The notes under the pieces: model-generated
What the model was told of the DNA's origin: nothing
The model's database searches: none
The model's input: the letters and a program-made list of their open reading frames with translations, nothing else
Program-made: the position numbers and the translations under genes
Assembly: GCA_963710715.1 (NCBI GenBank)
Contig: CAVQBL010000014.1
Coordinates: forward strand, 124,001-188,000
Direction of reading: 5' to 3'
DNA from: CAVQBL01 sp963710715
Lineage (GTDB): Bacteria > Pseudomonadota > Gammaproteobacteria > DSM-16500
DNA length: 64,000 nt
Shown: positions 25,301 to 28,222 of the stretch, piece by piece
Layout: each line of letters begins with the position of its first letter
How positions within the stretch are numbered: the first letter of the stretch is position 1

Positions 25301-26519
25301 AGTGCTTATGCCATCAAATAGCGAATTAGTAGAATATATGAAGCGGTATCTCCCTGAATATATGATTCCTTCGGCTTTTGTAGCGATGGATAAATTTCCT
25401 TTAACAGCTAATGGCAAATTGGATCGCGAAGCTTTACCAGCTGCTGAATTATTTACGAAAAATTCAAATTATGCTTCACCACGCGATGCATTAGAGTTAG
25501 CTATGGTTCATGTCTGGTCAGACGTGTTGAAACATGCAAATTTCAGCATTAAGGACAACTTCTTTGAAATAGGTGGACATTCGTTATTAGCAATTGCATT
25601 AAGCTCAGCGCTGCGCCAGGAATTAAAAATTGAAATACCAGTAGCTGCCATTTTTAGTTATCCAACAATTGAAGCGATGACAGAGCTTGTTCGTCATCAA
25701 AAAATCGATATTTTAAATTCTCATATTGTTCCTATCAAAACACTAGGCAATAAAGAACCATTATTTATTATCCATCCTGTTGGCGGCAATGTGATGTGTT
25801 ATCTTGAATTAAGTAAACACCTTGATTGTGATAGGCCGATTTATGGAGTGCAACAAGTACAGATACCAGCTACTGGATCTAATCATACAATTGAACTGAT
25901 GGCAAAACGTTATGTGAATGCTATTCATGATATTCAAGCAAGGGGCCCCTATTATTTAGCTGGTTGGTCGTTAGGTGGTGTGATTGCAGTAGAAATGGCG
26001 CATCAAATTGAACAATCTGATGATGAGGTTAGATTTTTAGGATTAATAGATAGTTATCCAGATACAAAAAAAATATCAGCAAAATTTGGTAATTCAGAAA
26101 TTTTATTAGCGTTTGCTGAAGATTTAGGGGGTCGTTATGGGAAAGAATTAACAATAGATAAAAATAAATTTTATCAATTAGATTATGAACAACAATTAAA
26201 TTATTTATTCGAGCGAGCAAAGGCACATCATTTGCTTGCTCCGCATGCATCAATTAATGAAATAAACTCTCTAGTTAACCAGTGTAGGCATAATTCAAAT
26301 GCCGCCGCTGCTCATCATGTGCATCCAGTCAATTGTCCGATCATTGCTTTTCAAGCAGATGAAACAGTGAAGAGCATGCAGTTGTTGCTTAATCCGTGGG
26401 AAGATTACACTCAGAAAACATCACAAGCATATAAATTAAAAGGTAATCATTATTCTATTTTAAATAGTAATAAAGTAAAAATACTAGCAAAAAAAATGCA
26501 AGATCATTTAAATAATTAG
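4311..26519 (+). CDS. Hybrid trans-AT polyketide synthase / NRPS with terminal thioesterase (about 7,400 aa)
   Basis: A single frame of about 22.2 kb encodes a complete megasynthase. Domain order by sequence motifs: KS1 - AT-like relic - ACP1; KS2 - ACP2; KS3 - DH-like - ACP3; KS4 - DH - KR - ACP4; KS5 - ECH - ACP5; KS6 - ACP6; C - A - PCP; TE. All six KS have the active-site Cys and the HGTGT and GH histidines. No functional acyltransferase exists in the chain, and each KS is followed by a linker ending in a PTYPF / RYW type motif, as in trans-AT systems. So malonyl units must come from a discrete AT not found in this window. I prefer the ATG at 4311, which has GGAG 7 bases upstream, over a GTG at 4281. 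Base composition resembles the neighbours, and the gene stands alone between two repeats. The product is inferred to be a short polyketide capped with one amino acid. Confidence 0.93.
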   Translation: MRQLQSAKKKNKIVKSQRQADTDIAIIGMACRFPGANHYMQFWDNLAAGINSIREITPDRWDTNTFYSNDRNAPNKSISKWGGLLDQIDSFDAPFFHISPQEAVAMDPQQRLLLEETWHCIEDAGISLAELQQSKTSVHVGVMSIDYQHHMFDAGHITNSYECVGNYEGILSNRISYFLNLTGKSETIDAACASSLVSIHEARCALLSGESDYAFADGVSVICHPWHYIAFSKSNMLSPEGQCKTFDAEANGYVPGEGVGVVLLCSLQKALEKGYHIYGVIKGSAVKHTGKGKSITAPRVEIERQVVEDALANGHVSPESITYVEAHGTGTSLGDPIEVEALTQAFHTDKKQYCYIGSVKTNIGHLEGAAGIAGVIKVLLMLQHKKIPKILNIKTVNPIIDFENSPFCLAHELTDWKLPKTISHRFAGVSSFGFGGMNAHVVLEEYSVIARSALYDEAIQRLPLPFILSAKSEKSLQALLKCWQEHVGTESFKSQTLENICSTLIQGREVFTYRFGALIENKNDLARAIKDAKQVFLDTEALHKKRSVVLRLHPLSNITYDKFHKVCEQHPILSQIEVSCRKTIGHINLDRKEKRFQRLRSFIILFVLSKALLKSGVHPHYLMGEGIGAFTQLVLSDMLDFNVAIEWLLGKKPAIHLKHPSISFYDAQQKTIIEPYEISAKYCIALINDLKVDTQTSHILFEKYRQLLMHQFTFKNFLHEWDKTLEKYNISIKTALENADKLKKNQRLLLLIILHVCMTKLNKKWNLAEKLIITNNSFKEIVDLLIDQALSQEDVAKFLLAANEATWQSVAAHIQKHQHRINPLKPYILLNQFNKKINAIPDAELWLKALLETSSDSLETQHKNIHHTWYVDIGGNSPLNGKDLQNALPAFLLSLWREGISVDWKLWYAGTNCQKIALPVYPFARERYWIPMNAPTPELTMQSSLHASTEKSDLLDNKNPLLEKVTAQLISMSSKIFRIEIDKINPEQELNAYGIDSVGATELTMDLDEYYGLDLTPAILFEHNTLKSFAEYLILHYQSAITARHKINIPKSIPEPSPQTVNGQNYQQALQHAEDIAIIGMSGVFPGSPDLDMFWENMLQGKDLITEVPKDRWDENKTKVKWGGFIDGIDKFDATFFGISPREAELMDPQQRIFLETAWKVIEDSGYTVDHLAKIKTGVFVGVATNDYHGLLQMHGETSAHVPTGVFYSILSNRVSFLFNFTGPSETIDTACSSSLVAIHNAINAIQTGDCDIAIAGGVNALLSPNTFIEFSNAGMLSEDGRCKTFDKSANGYVRGEGAGAILLKPLKKALQDRDRIYGVIKGTAVNHGGRVNSLTVPNPNAQADVIITACERAKVDVGTISYIEAHGTGTALGDPIEINGLKKAFHTLQEKHGKNNSHTHYCGLGSVKNSIGHLEGAAGIAGVINVLLAMQREKIPSNLHFKELNPYIEIKDSPFYIVEKTQEWERLKDQQGKDIPRLAGVSSFGFGGTNAHIIIEEAPQTVPVEHANKPFYLVTLSAKTEALLKQKMVDLEKFLAKESGSSLEDISYTLNVGRSHFNKRCAMVISSFSELQETLKNIIANQIPTHAFINLAGTEKPRDLAIFKKVFKQIMQEMSQVEKLSANEYLDNLLALANFYLEGYDLDWELLHQGESKQKISLPTYPFAKEHYWFDGHLSEEHTISSVGNKKIVLRESQNQPDKDTVQAKLLKLVGDLLYLPTDNIFSNQPFSELGLDSILVVELTKKINIEFGLDFAATRLYDYATLEKLANHIADFINENNTNLPDKIELKQSLNLPLPIKKLSHETKKDIAIIGYSGRFPGANNVEEFWENVASSKSSITEAQRWPLESFYDENPDMLNKSYSKWGGFLTGIDQFDPLFFNIAPTEAEQMDPQQRLFLEECWKTIEMAGYNADVLSGTKCGVFVGVGASDYNEQSETVAPLNAQSLMGNAASILSARIAYFLNLKGPCIAIDTACSSSLVAIHQACQSLWEGESEIALAGGVCVLTTPKMHIMTSKAGMLSADGKCKTFDNSADGFVPAEGVGVVLLKPLAKAIEDNDYIYGVIKGSGINQDGKTNGITAPSVNSQIALEQDVYRHFSIDPKDITYVETHGTGTKLGDPIEVEALTEAFKVFTDKKQYCGIGSVKTNIGHALAAAGMASVIKILLCLQHKKIVPTLNFNQENEHIHFKESPFYVNKELKNWETAANVPRLAAVSSFGFSGTNAHLVIEEAPYQEIKEISVKPYYLLTLSAKTESSLHQRVDDLIHWLKNKNNNSQIPLSAIAYTLNMGRSHFNYRLSLVVDSIEELKGQFEKIKTKQKSKDYFLGIVDKEKDDENMYNKTLDGIIEELKSIGYKDTIRYRKNLRALANLYVKGYDLDWELLHRDESKKRIALPTYPFSKKNFWIKAVEEKNKPDQIKNHFILNNPIQKIGDHYQHCYTFDPNNILLKHHCVLGTYIFPTDSWIELIYTAGMRYFKSIHLSIEQLYILSPLIGSEVYLTHVEQDIVPLENEIQVSIKSYSELNNKDKIENISCTVSLSKDVPPVIDIHEIIDHTWESLDVRRLFNNGSSQLGPFFQSIKAVYIKEKNAVGKLKLSESAKAYRHQFHLHPSIVDGALIVVLALAGKLMPLNANEVYVPTYIENVEIYSELIDDEYTVVVEAIKIHPEFQRFNVYLLNKFDQVVLYLRELDERKVSRDNIEAVAKKTEMLTNLSEKTGLKTLSTGESSLPQLLEKKLMDIITAVLSIDAAEFYNDRGFSEQGMDSILGTEIIHKINKTFYLTLKGTVLYEQPTLKKLTAFLVQNYADQLQKQLGTVIQENELPEKAGVLHESSASFKKLNLNQIEASKKVTQSLKSNTNSYSNSDIAIIGMAGKFPESDTLEELWEHIKQGSYLLKPVPDDHWNYIPFYQPGEPVPGKIYARNGGFVRDVDKFDTFFFNISPREAEMMDPQLRGLLQVAWAALEDAGCSASIKGTCAGVYIGNCFNDYHDLLKQSPYVDYQFAGLNNANSALANRLSYSLDITGPSLTLDTACSSSLVALHLACQALQKGECSLALVGGANLSLSPGKYLTFCSMNAFSKHDEINPFDENADGYLPGEGIAILLLKPLAQALQDKDQIHGIIKGSAVNTAGKSSGPTVPNPDQEAQVIIDAWKAANINPETIGYFEGHGTGTKIGDPLEINAIDKAFSSFTKKKQFCALGTIKANIGHTEAAAGIAGVIKVLLQMRYDTIPILPKLKNINSMITLEDSSLFINREAKPWTKHSDHPRRGVVSSFGMGGTYAHVVLEEGPIINDSSQQIIKPAYIITLSAKTAASLKQQMEDLREWLTTHLQESSIKNISLENMSYMLNAGRNHFEKRCALVISSLEELKDKLSQLQKEKTVAGCFQCEVVKKPEDAAIYKKVLASSLEELKTQSSAVKYRENLEALANLYVKGYDLDWELLHQGETKQKISLPTYPFAKERYWIPENESTVTKNTFQAIASLHPLIDSNTSTLSEQRFTKLLTGKEFYLTDHRVNNIPVLPGVAYLEMVRVAGQLANPDQKVKALKNITWSVPIQIQGEAVSTCISLYLDEKAAAVSFEVTTEDTLHAQGKIIYGDASVKTDETLDISSIQSRCATTKSKDEIYASFNNIGLNYGASFQGIETLWVGGKEALAKIVLPSHLVSSREDYHLHPSLFDAVLQTTIGLSANDSTLYLPFSLAELTLISPLPETVYAYVTRRDSAEHSVVKYDIQVTDAEGKIVAEIEEFTVRALTQDERGIYYYRQLWKQSEGTKTEKPLPHVLYRATGDVNKDYDALLKLCQELIEAKAKEVQQLICVTNPSVYYASALSGFLKTLHLEYPKIIGRVIHIQDENELSYEFSTSEAEVRYDEHHQRWIKTYEEAPLENAVDSVLIKSGGVYWITGGAGGLGLIFAKYLAKVYQAKLILTGRSKLTESQKAAIAECEKLGAEVIYLRGNISKKEDVKLIFTNIKSRFGQLNGIIHSAGTLRDAFILKKTVEESRTVLDPKIQGIKNIDTVTKNEKLDFFVMFSSIASVFGNVGQCDYAYANGFMDDYAEYREELRKKNQRNGKTVSINWPLWREGGMKVDEASERWIRDTLGAESLSTDAGIQAFHAALTQSFCQEIVCSGQKRKFAQHIKQLIDTRPTISETVLSELTVDQEKLLEKVQANAVNMISDLLKIKPEVLDVDAEFSEYGMDSISFTTLANQINQRYQLELTPAILFEYKTLSEFSRYLIENHLSTVLKVHVDAKTREVSQIKQTILPTEISRNRKRYLQTQSVLPVKQEKDDIAIIGMNGIFPGSDNVDIFWKHLENQDDLISEIPKDRWDWEKYYGEHKTKVKWGGFIKGIDEFDAAFFNISPREAELMDPQQRLFLQTVWKTIEDSGYKIEDLAKIKTGLFVGVSTNDYAELLQKINETSAYMPTGTGHCVLANRVSYLLNLSGPSEAIDTACSSSLVAVHQAVIAIQNGDCEIAIAGGVSALLAPTTYLAFSKAGMLSEDGRCKTFDKSADGYVRGEGVGAILLKPLSKALADGDNIYGVIKGTAVNHGGHVSSLTVPNPNAQAELIVTACERGNISVDSISYIETHGTGTSLGDPIEVNGLKKAFQELAQKQHKDKLSNYYCGLGTVKTNIGHLEAAAGIAGVIKVLLALRYKKLPGNVNFKELNPYIEIKDSPFYILEQTKDWLVGNGKPRIAGISSFGFGGANAHVVIAESPQTLFAQHANKPYYLITLSAKTEQSLYQQIDDLIHWLKNENNNSQIPLSTIAYTLNVGRSHFNYRLSLVVDSLEGLNGQLEKVKAKQKSKDYCLGMANKEIDDQAIYQEVFETTFDKLIKADLSDRSAYKKHLRALANLYVKGYDLDWELLHQGEAKQKISLPTYPFIKNRYWFDSYEEKNTLIDNDLPYEGKKVTLEIVHDHIAIIKMQDVEHSNLFTKELLHGLKAKFKEAGQNDQVKVIILTGYENIFSMGGDESELTAIANGEGNFTDMPFIYKGLLECRVPVISAIQGHAHGGGLALGLYADIVILSEENTYCASFMKYGFTPGLGATFILKEKLGAVASEMMLTARLFTGLELKNRASGVLIKPQADVLKEAISIAMNLSEKPLPALIALKEDMAKKILDQLPTVIQHELAMHQLTFSTEEVKKRIHTVFHPDQPLSANTKNMELSPKHNNESIQNEFIQILVKKTHRSAKDISIDASFNGLGIDSIATIEIIREVNQLWGLNLEVANLYAYPTIRKLVPFIVEKINEKQSVYSDVNQNIPLKNEVSHKIALTAVATEPESKITDVTSNVSSRSSTQETDIAVIGLSGRFPDAQNIKEFWNNIAKGANSIKTIPKERWDAEYYYDSNPDAENKTNNRVGAFIKDVTEFDPLFFNISPKEAELMDPQQRIFLEEAWKAIEDAGYAPNTISGMKCGVFVGACVSDYTDLLAEVGLQNSAHALTGLSPAILAARISYFLNLKGPSLVIDTACSSSLVAIHEACESILSGQSDIALAGGVALMFTPKMHILTSKAGMLSQTEQGRVFDQLSDGIVLGEGVGVVVLKRLSQAIRDHDFIHGIIKASGINQDGATSGITAPNPESQTALEIDVYERAKINPETITYIEAHGTGTKLGDPIEISALTKAFRHFTDKKNYCAVGSVKANIGHTTMAAGVAGVIKTLLALKHKQIAPHSNFTQLNEHIQLENSPFYVTTELKDWKVDNMPRRAAVSSFGFSGTNAHIVIEEVPEQELKELNSKPYYLLTLSAKSENSLKQRINDLNEWLNKEENREIPLSAIAHTLNVGRGHFEKRCALVVDTLDSLREKLLQLQANKMISGCFRGDAKKPDDAAVYAKVLESTCKELKTNQHLDKIQYKNNLESLANLYVKSYELDWELLHYGESKQKVSLPSYPFARERYWFDGHLAREHNDFPVNNKKIVLRGSQNQPEKELMSGSDKLANLTLKRLSSSATLVSASTQSGVSKKILIDKDTVQIKLTKLVGDALYLSTDQISPNKSFSELGLDSVIGVELTRKINNEFGFDITATKLYDYSTIEALAIYITDAVNENNKNLPDEIELKQPLNMTDEFVEPIEPTKQTIKRNRYLPAVLPLSFGEQRFWFIDQLNIDREVYNLPICLRLEGPLSISTLENAIQGIMNRHEILRTVYIQSNEQLTRKIYSALRIPFSFYDLRSVDQNEQAKEQKSILHSAAQKPFNLNEAPLFRVGLIQLASNTYIFYLIFHHIIVDVWSIGILAREIAAFYNSELSGEPVNLLTLPIQYSDYAVWQHDYLHEENEVLQKQLNYWHKQLENAPRLSELGIGNTKSVIPNLSGEQVRFVIPRELKEKLQQLAKESQSTLFMVLFSAFGILLYRYSHQNDIVIGSTIANRSQHKIEGLVGFLVNTLALRIKLSDSQTFQSLLEQTKEIALNAYENQDIPFEKLVDHLKVSRSLTHNPLFQIMFNYLKIEEIAEVLSLKDITVNEELLDNEKTKFDLTMEIYETATDLKFNVKYITQLFHRDAIDRLIKHWMILLNGIVSNPNARILELPLLEEQEKHHLVFDWNRTETDYPKDKTIAQLFEEQVERTPNQIAVIFEGQSLSYQELNERSNALAHLLRARYLEIHGKALEKDTLVGLYLERSIEAIVGILGIIKAGAAYVPFDLACPQKRLQFMLEDSQVALIVSQSTLEHHFSSFENHLVFIDDKNNENYSKENPASISTPHDLAYVIYTSGTTGNPKGVMIEHQSVVNFSKWFFEFSGGQLGQRIDLSGNMSFDMSVANTIMPLIFGLPIVICAEDIKKDARQYLTHLVKHRVNFIKLTPSYFKVLLDEVRSQHIDLPDLQIIILGGESLRSIDCAHWLEIYPAHTLFNECGPTEATVAATQYKITHINKNNSNEIVPIGKPGSNMSCYIYGPNFAPIPPGSIGELYIGGVGVARGYLNRPELTKERFVHDPYSKTRLYKTGDLCRWLADGNIEYIGRIDHQVKIRGFRIELDEVEAALKKHQALKDVVVIAREDVPGHKQLVAYYIKSPEVLMPSNSELVEYMKRYLPEYMIPSAFVAMDKFPLTANGKLDREALPAAELFTKNSNYASPRDALELAMVHVWSDVLKHANFSIKDNFFEIGGHSLLAIALSSALRQELKIEIPVAAIFSYPTIEAMTELVRHQKIDILNSHIVPIKTLGNKEPLFIIHPVGGNVMCYLELSKHLDCDRPIYGVQQVQIPATGSNHTIELMAKRYVNAIHDIQARGPYYLAGWSLGGVIAVEMAHQIEQSDDEVRFLGLIDSYPDTKKISAKFGNSEILLAFAEDLGGRYGKELTIDKNKFYQLDYEQQLNYLFERAKAHHLLAPHASINEINSLVNQCRHNSNAAAAHHVHPVNCPIIAFQADETVKSMQLLLNPWEDYTQKTSQAYKLKGNHYSILNSNKVKILAKKMQDHLNN
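4376..7430 (+). other. Synthase module 1: KS1, inactive AT-like region, ACP1
   Basis: KS1 spans about 4376-5645, with active-site context DAACASS (Cys codon 4884-4886) where the other five KS have DTACSSS. After a repeat-derived insert, about 5700-7100 resembles the AT and post-AT parts of cis-AT synthases: ILSAKSEKSL, then LKSGVHPHYLMGEGIGAF, then VDIGGNSPL and the closing PVYPFARERYWI. The AT nucleophile motif GHSxGE is replaced by GEGIGA (6180-6197), so the serine is glycine and the domain cannot load acyl groups. ACP1 has GIDS with its phosphopantetheine Ser at 7299-7301. Either a loading or a first extension module. Confidence 0.75.
5650..5689 (+). repeat. Palindromic-repeat half element inside the synthase reading frame
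   Basis: The 40 bases run CGTCATTGCGAG to GAAGCAATCCAG and match the left half of the dispersed repeat seen at 4055. They are read in frame as about 14 residues (VIARSALYDEAIQR) between the end of KS1 (VVLEEY) and the next conserved block (LPFILSAKSEKSL). The flanking protein sequence is otherwise continuous with the family pattern, so this looks like an insertion that was tolerated in a linker. Confidence 0.8.
7533..9650 (+). other. Synthase module 2: KS2, ACP2
   Basis: A minimal module. KS2 covers about 7533-8810, with Cys at 8004-8006, HGTGT, and a third catalytic motif that reads KNSIGH where KTNIGH or KANIGH is seen in the other modules; the His itself is kept. A typical linker ends at PTYPFAKEHYWF. 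ACP2 (about 9400-9650) has GLDS with Ser at 9513-9515. There is no reductive domain, so a beta-keto group is predicted unless a domain acts in trans. Confidence 0.8.
9730..12720 (+). other. Synthase module 3: KS3, degenerate DH-like domain, ACP3
   Basis: KS3 covers about 9730-11000 with Cys at 10230-10232. The following hot-dog-like region (about 11540-12400) keeps HCVLGTYIFP, which fits the DH motif HxxxGxxxxP. Its second motif reads DGALI at 12141-12155 where the family has DxxxQ or DxxxH, so the second polar residue is lost. There is no KR to make its substrate. ACP3 has GMDS with Ser at 12591-12593. The DH-like domain may be inactive, structural, or act on a group from another module. Confidence 0.75.
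12889..17010 (+). other. Synthase module 4: KS4, DH, KR, ACP4
   Basis: The only fully reducing-to-alkene module. KS4 covers about 12889-14160 with Cys at 13395-13397. DH covers about 14730-15570: catalytic His at 14832 in DHRVNNIPVLPG (Asn where Gly is usual), then FDAVLQ with Asp at 15324 and Gln at 15336. KR covers about 15980-16730: nucleotide-binding TGGAGGLG, FSSIAS, then YAYAN with the catalytic Tyr and Asn. ACP4 has GMDS with Ser at 16887-16889. It predicts a hydroxyl that is dehydrated to a double bond. Confidence 0.85.
17155..20030 (+). other. Synthase module 5: KS5, embedded ECH (PksI/BaeI-like), ACP5
   Basis: KS5 covers about 17155-18430 with Cys at 17646-17648. A crotonase-fold domain follows at about 19000-19750, with FSMGGDESEL, VISAIQGHAHGGGLALG and CASFMKYGFTPGLGAT. 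These match the ECH2 decarboxylase type used in beta-branching (PksI, BaeI, CurF-ECH). ACP5 has GIDS with Ser at 19908-19910. Beta-branching normally also needs an HMG-synthase homologue, ECH1, a donor ACP and a decarboxylating KS; none is encoded in this window. Confidence 0.8.
20190..22420 (+). other. Synthase module 6: KS6, ACP6
   Basis: KS6 covers about 20190-21460 with Cys at 20697-20699, HGTGT and KANIGHT. The linker ends PSYPFARERYWF. A spacer of about 60 residues rich in Ser/Lys precedes ACP6, which has GLDS with Ser at 22287-22289. This is the last polyketide step; the chain is passed to the condensation domain that follows directly. Confidence 0.8.
22530..25720 (+). other. NRPS module: condensation, adenylation, PCP
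   Basis: C domain about 22530-23870: begins PLSFGEQRFWF and has HHIIVDVW at 22935, so the catalytic second His and the Asp are present but the usual Gly after Asp is Val. A domain about 23930-25440: YTSGTTGNPKG, GPTEATV, YKTGDL, GRIDHQVKIRGFRIE and NGKLDR are all present. By alignment with the phenylalanine activator the ten-residue pocket reads D-M-A-K-I-G-E-V-A-K, close to the known asparagine code (DLTKIGEVGK). PCP has GGHSLL with Ser at 25581-25583. It adds one amino acid, tentatively Asn. Confidence 0.8.
25740..26516 (+). other. Type I thioesterase release domain
   Basis: An alpha/beta-hydrolase thioesterase of the NRPS/PKS type: FIIHPVGGNV at the start, nucleophile elbow GWSLGG with Ser at 25968-25970, an Asp in LGLIDSYPD, and a C-terminal GNHYSIL that supplies the catalytic His. 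It releases the finished chain by hydrolysis or cyclisation; which of the two cannot be told from sequence. Confidence 0.85.
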
Positions 26520-26528
26520 TGTCTTGGT

Positions 26529-26609
26529 TGTCATGTCAGCATGCTTTTAGCTGGCATCCAGACAATTGAGGTTGCTCTGGATGCCAGCTAAAAGCATGCT
26601 GGCATGACA
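26529..26609. repeat. Large near-perfect palindrome between convergent genes
   Basis: Two 33-base arms (26529-26561 and 26577-26609) are complementary with one mismatch around a 15-base loop. The arms carry CAGCATGCTTTTAGCTGGCATC. It lies between the convergent stops of the synthase and the flavoprotein gene and would form a strong hairpin in either transcript, so it may end transcription from both sides. The sequence differs from the other repeat family here. Confidence 0.75.
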
Positions 26610-26631
26610 GAGATGGGGTAATGATATGGTG

Positions 26632-28203
26632 CTAAGATCTCGTTGCTGCTTTTCCAGCAATATAACCTGTAACCGCTCCTCTCATAAGTCCAGCTCCACC
26701 GGGATAAGTATGGTAGAAAAATCCTCCTGCCATTTCACCGGCTGCAAATAACCCCGGAATGACCCTATCTGATAGATCTAAAACCTGTGAATTGGTATTA
26801 ATTTTGATACCACCGTAAGTAAACGTCATGCCCCCAGAGACTTTGAAGGCCCAGTAGGGCGGTGTTTCAAGTTTTATTGCATAATTAGAGCGAGGAGGCT
26901 TTGCTCCTTTAGCGCTGCGTCTATCCAATTGAAAAGGATTAAATGGAACGTTTTCATCTATGGAACTGTTGTAAGCATTGACTTCTTCAAGAAATGTTTT
27001 TTTATCAATTTCCATTTTGTCGGCAAGTTCCTCGAGTGTGTCAGCCTTAATGTAAGGTCCCAGAAAATAAAAATCTCTTTCTATGGGAGCGTCTAACCAT
27101 TTAGAATCAAAAACCTGATAAGCTATTCGATGACTTTGTGATTCCACAGCGATACCGACTTTTGCATACATCAAAGGCATTAGATCTTCACCCTCATCGA
27201 TAAACCGTTTTCCATCTTTATTTACCATAATTCCTAGCTGAAATAGGCAACGCCGTGTACGTTCTCCTAAAACCAGATCGCCATATGAACCAGCATTAGC
27301 ATCAATGGGTACAGCATGAGCACCAGCCCAGCCTCCGTAAGGCTGGGCTCCAATTTCCAATGCTATCCTTAAACCTTCACCCATATTATATCGTGTACCT
27401 CTTACTTTCATTGTTGCCCAAGTTGGTCCAAGGTATTCCGCCCGCATTTTAGGATTTGCTTCAAAACCACCACATGCAAGAATTACGTTTTTTGCTTTAA
27501 TTTCTTTATAGCCGGATAAGGTTTTAACCCTAACTCCTATCACCTGTCCATGACTATCAGTAAGCAATTTATCTACACCAGTATTGAAGTAAATAGGTAT
27601 ATTATTTTTACGTACAGCATTTAAAAGCATCTCAATAAGGCCTGGCCCACCTCCTTTTGCTTCAACACCTGACATCATTGCGAACACATGGGCTTTTGTT
27701 AATGTATTGGATCCCGTAAATAAATTTCCTTTTTTGTAAAATTCTTGGTTTTGTTTGTTTAATTTTTCTAAATGATCTATTTTATCTTTTGGCAGAGACA
27801 TAATTGAATTATTTTCTCCGGGAAATCTCCAGACTATACCTAACTTTCTCATCCAGCTAATTGTTGGATAAGATTGTTCAACCAACATTCTACAAAGCTC
27901 TTTGTCAGCAAGATGATCTGAGGCCGACATTAAATGCGAGAAGTAATAGTCTGGAGTGTAAAGCTTTTTCGATAAAAGCTCGAAATCCGTTTGTGATAAG
28001 TCAGGAAAAATTTCTTGTAATTGATTTGGTTGCGAAAAGGCCACACGGAAACATCCGAAAGTGTATCTACTATTGCCTCCAACTTGATCTTCAGGGGCAA
28101 CTTCAACTAATAGTACTTTCGCACCACCTTCGCTAGCAGATAAAGCTGCGGTTAACGCAGCATTACCCGTTCCTGCAACAACAACATCAAATCCTGCTGA
28201 CAT
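26632..28203 (-). CDS. tcuA: FAD-dependent dehydrogenase, tricarballylate dehydrogenase (TcuA)-like
   Basis: About 523 residues of the succinate dehydrogenase / fumarate reductase flavoprotein superfamily. The N-terminus has the dinucleotide-binding stretch VVVAGTGNAALTAALSASEGGAKVLLVE, then GGNSRY. Later blocks ILACGGFEAN, GIMVNKDGKRFIDEGED and the C-terminal FAAGEMAGGFF with YPGGAGL are typical of TcuA-like enzymes that oxidise a tricarboxylate with FAD. The ATG at 28203 has GGAGAG upstream and leaves a 19-base gap after mltD; an ATG at 28233 would overlap mltD. It probably shares a transcript with mltD. The substrate is not certain; it also sits next to the synthase gene but points towards it. 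Confidence 0.7.
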   Translation of the reverse strand: MSAGFDVVVAGTGNAALTAALSASEGGAKVLLVEVAPEDQVGGNSRYTFGCFRVAFSQPNQLQEIFPDLSQTDFELLSKKLYTPDYYFSHLMSASDHLADKELCRMLVEQSYPTISWMRKLGIVWRFPGENNSIMSLPKDKIDHLEKLNKQNQEFYKKGNLFTGSNTLTKAHVFAMMSGVEAKGGGPGLIEMLLNAVRKNNIPIYFNTGVDKLLTDSHGQVIGVRVKTLSGYKEIKAKNVILACGGFEANPKMRAEYLGPTWATMKVRGTRYNMGEGLRIALEIGAQPYGGWAGAHAVPIDANAGSYGDLVLGERTRRCLFQLGIMVNKDGKRFIDEGEDLMPLMYAKVGIAVESQSHRIAYQVFDSKWLDAPIERDFYFLGPYIKADTLEELADKMEIDKKTFLEEVNAYNSSIDENVPFNPFQLDRRSAKGAKPPRSNYAIKLETPPYWAFKVSGGMTFTYGGIKINTNSQVLDLSDRVIPGLFAAGEMAGGFFYHTYPGGAGLMRGAVTGYIAGKAATRS

Positions 28204-28222
28204 ATGATTACTCTCCGTTTTC

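Noticed and set aside
6808..26253. Many small frames antisense or out of frame within the synthase gene
   Set aside because: All fall inside conserved KS, AT-like, DH, A or TE coding sequence and have no independent support.
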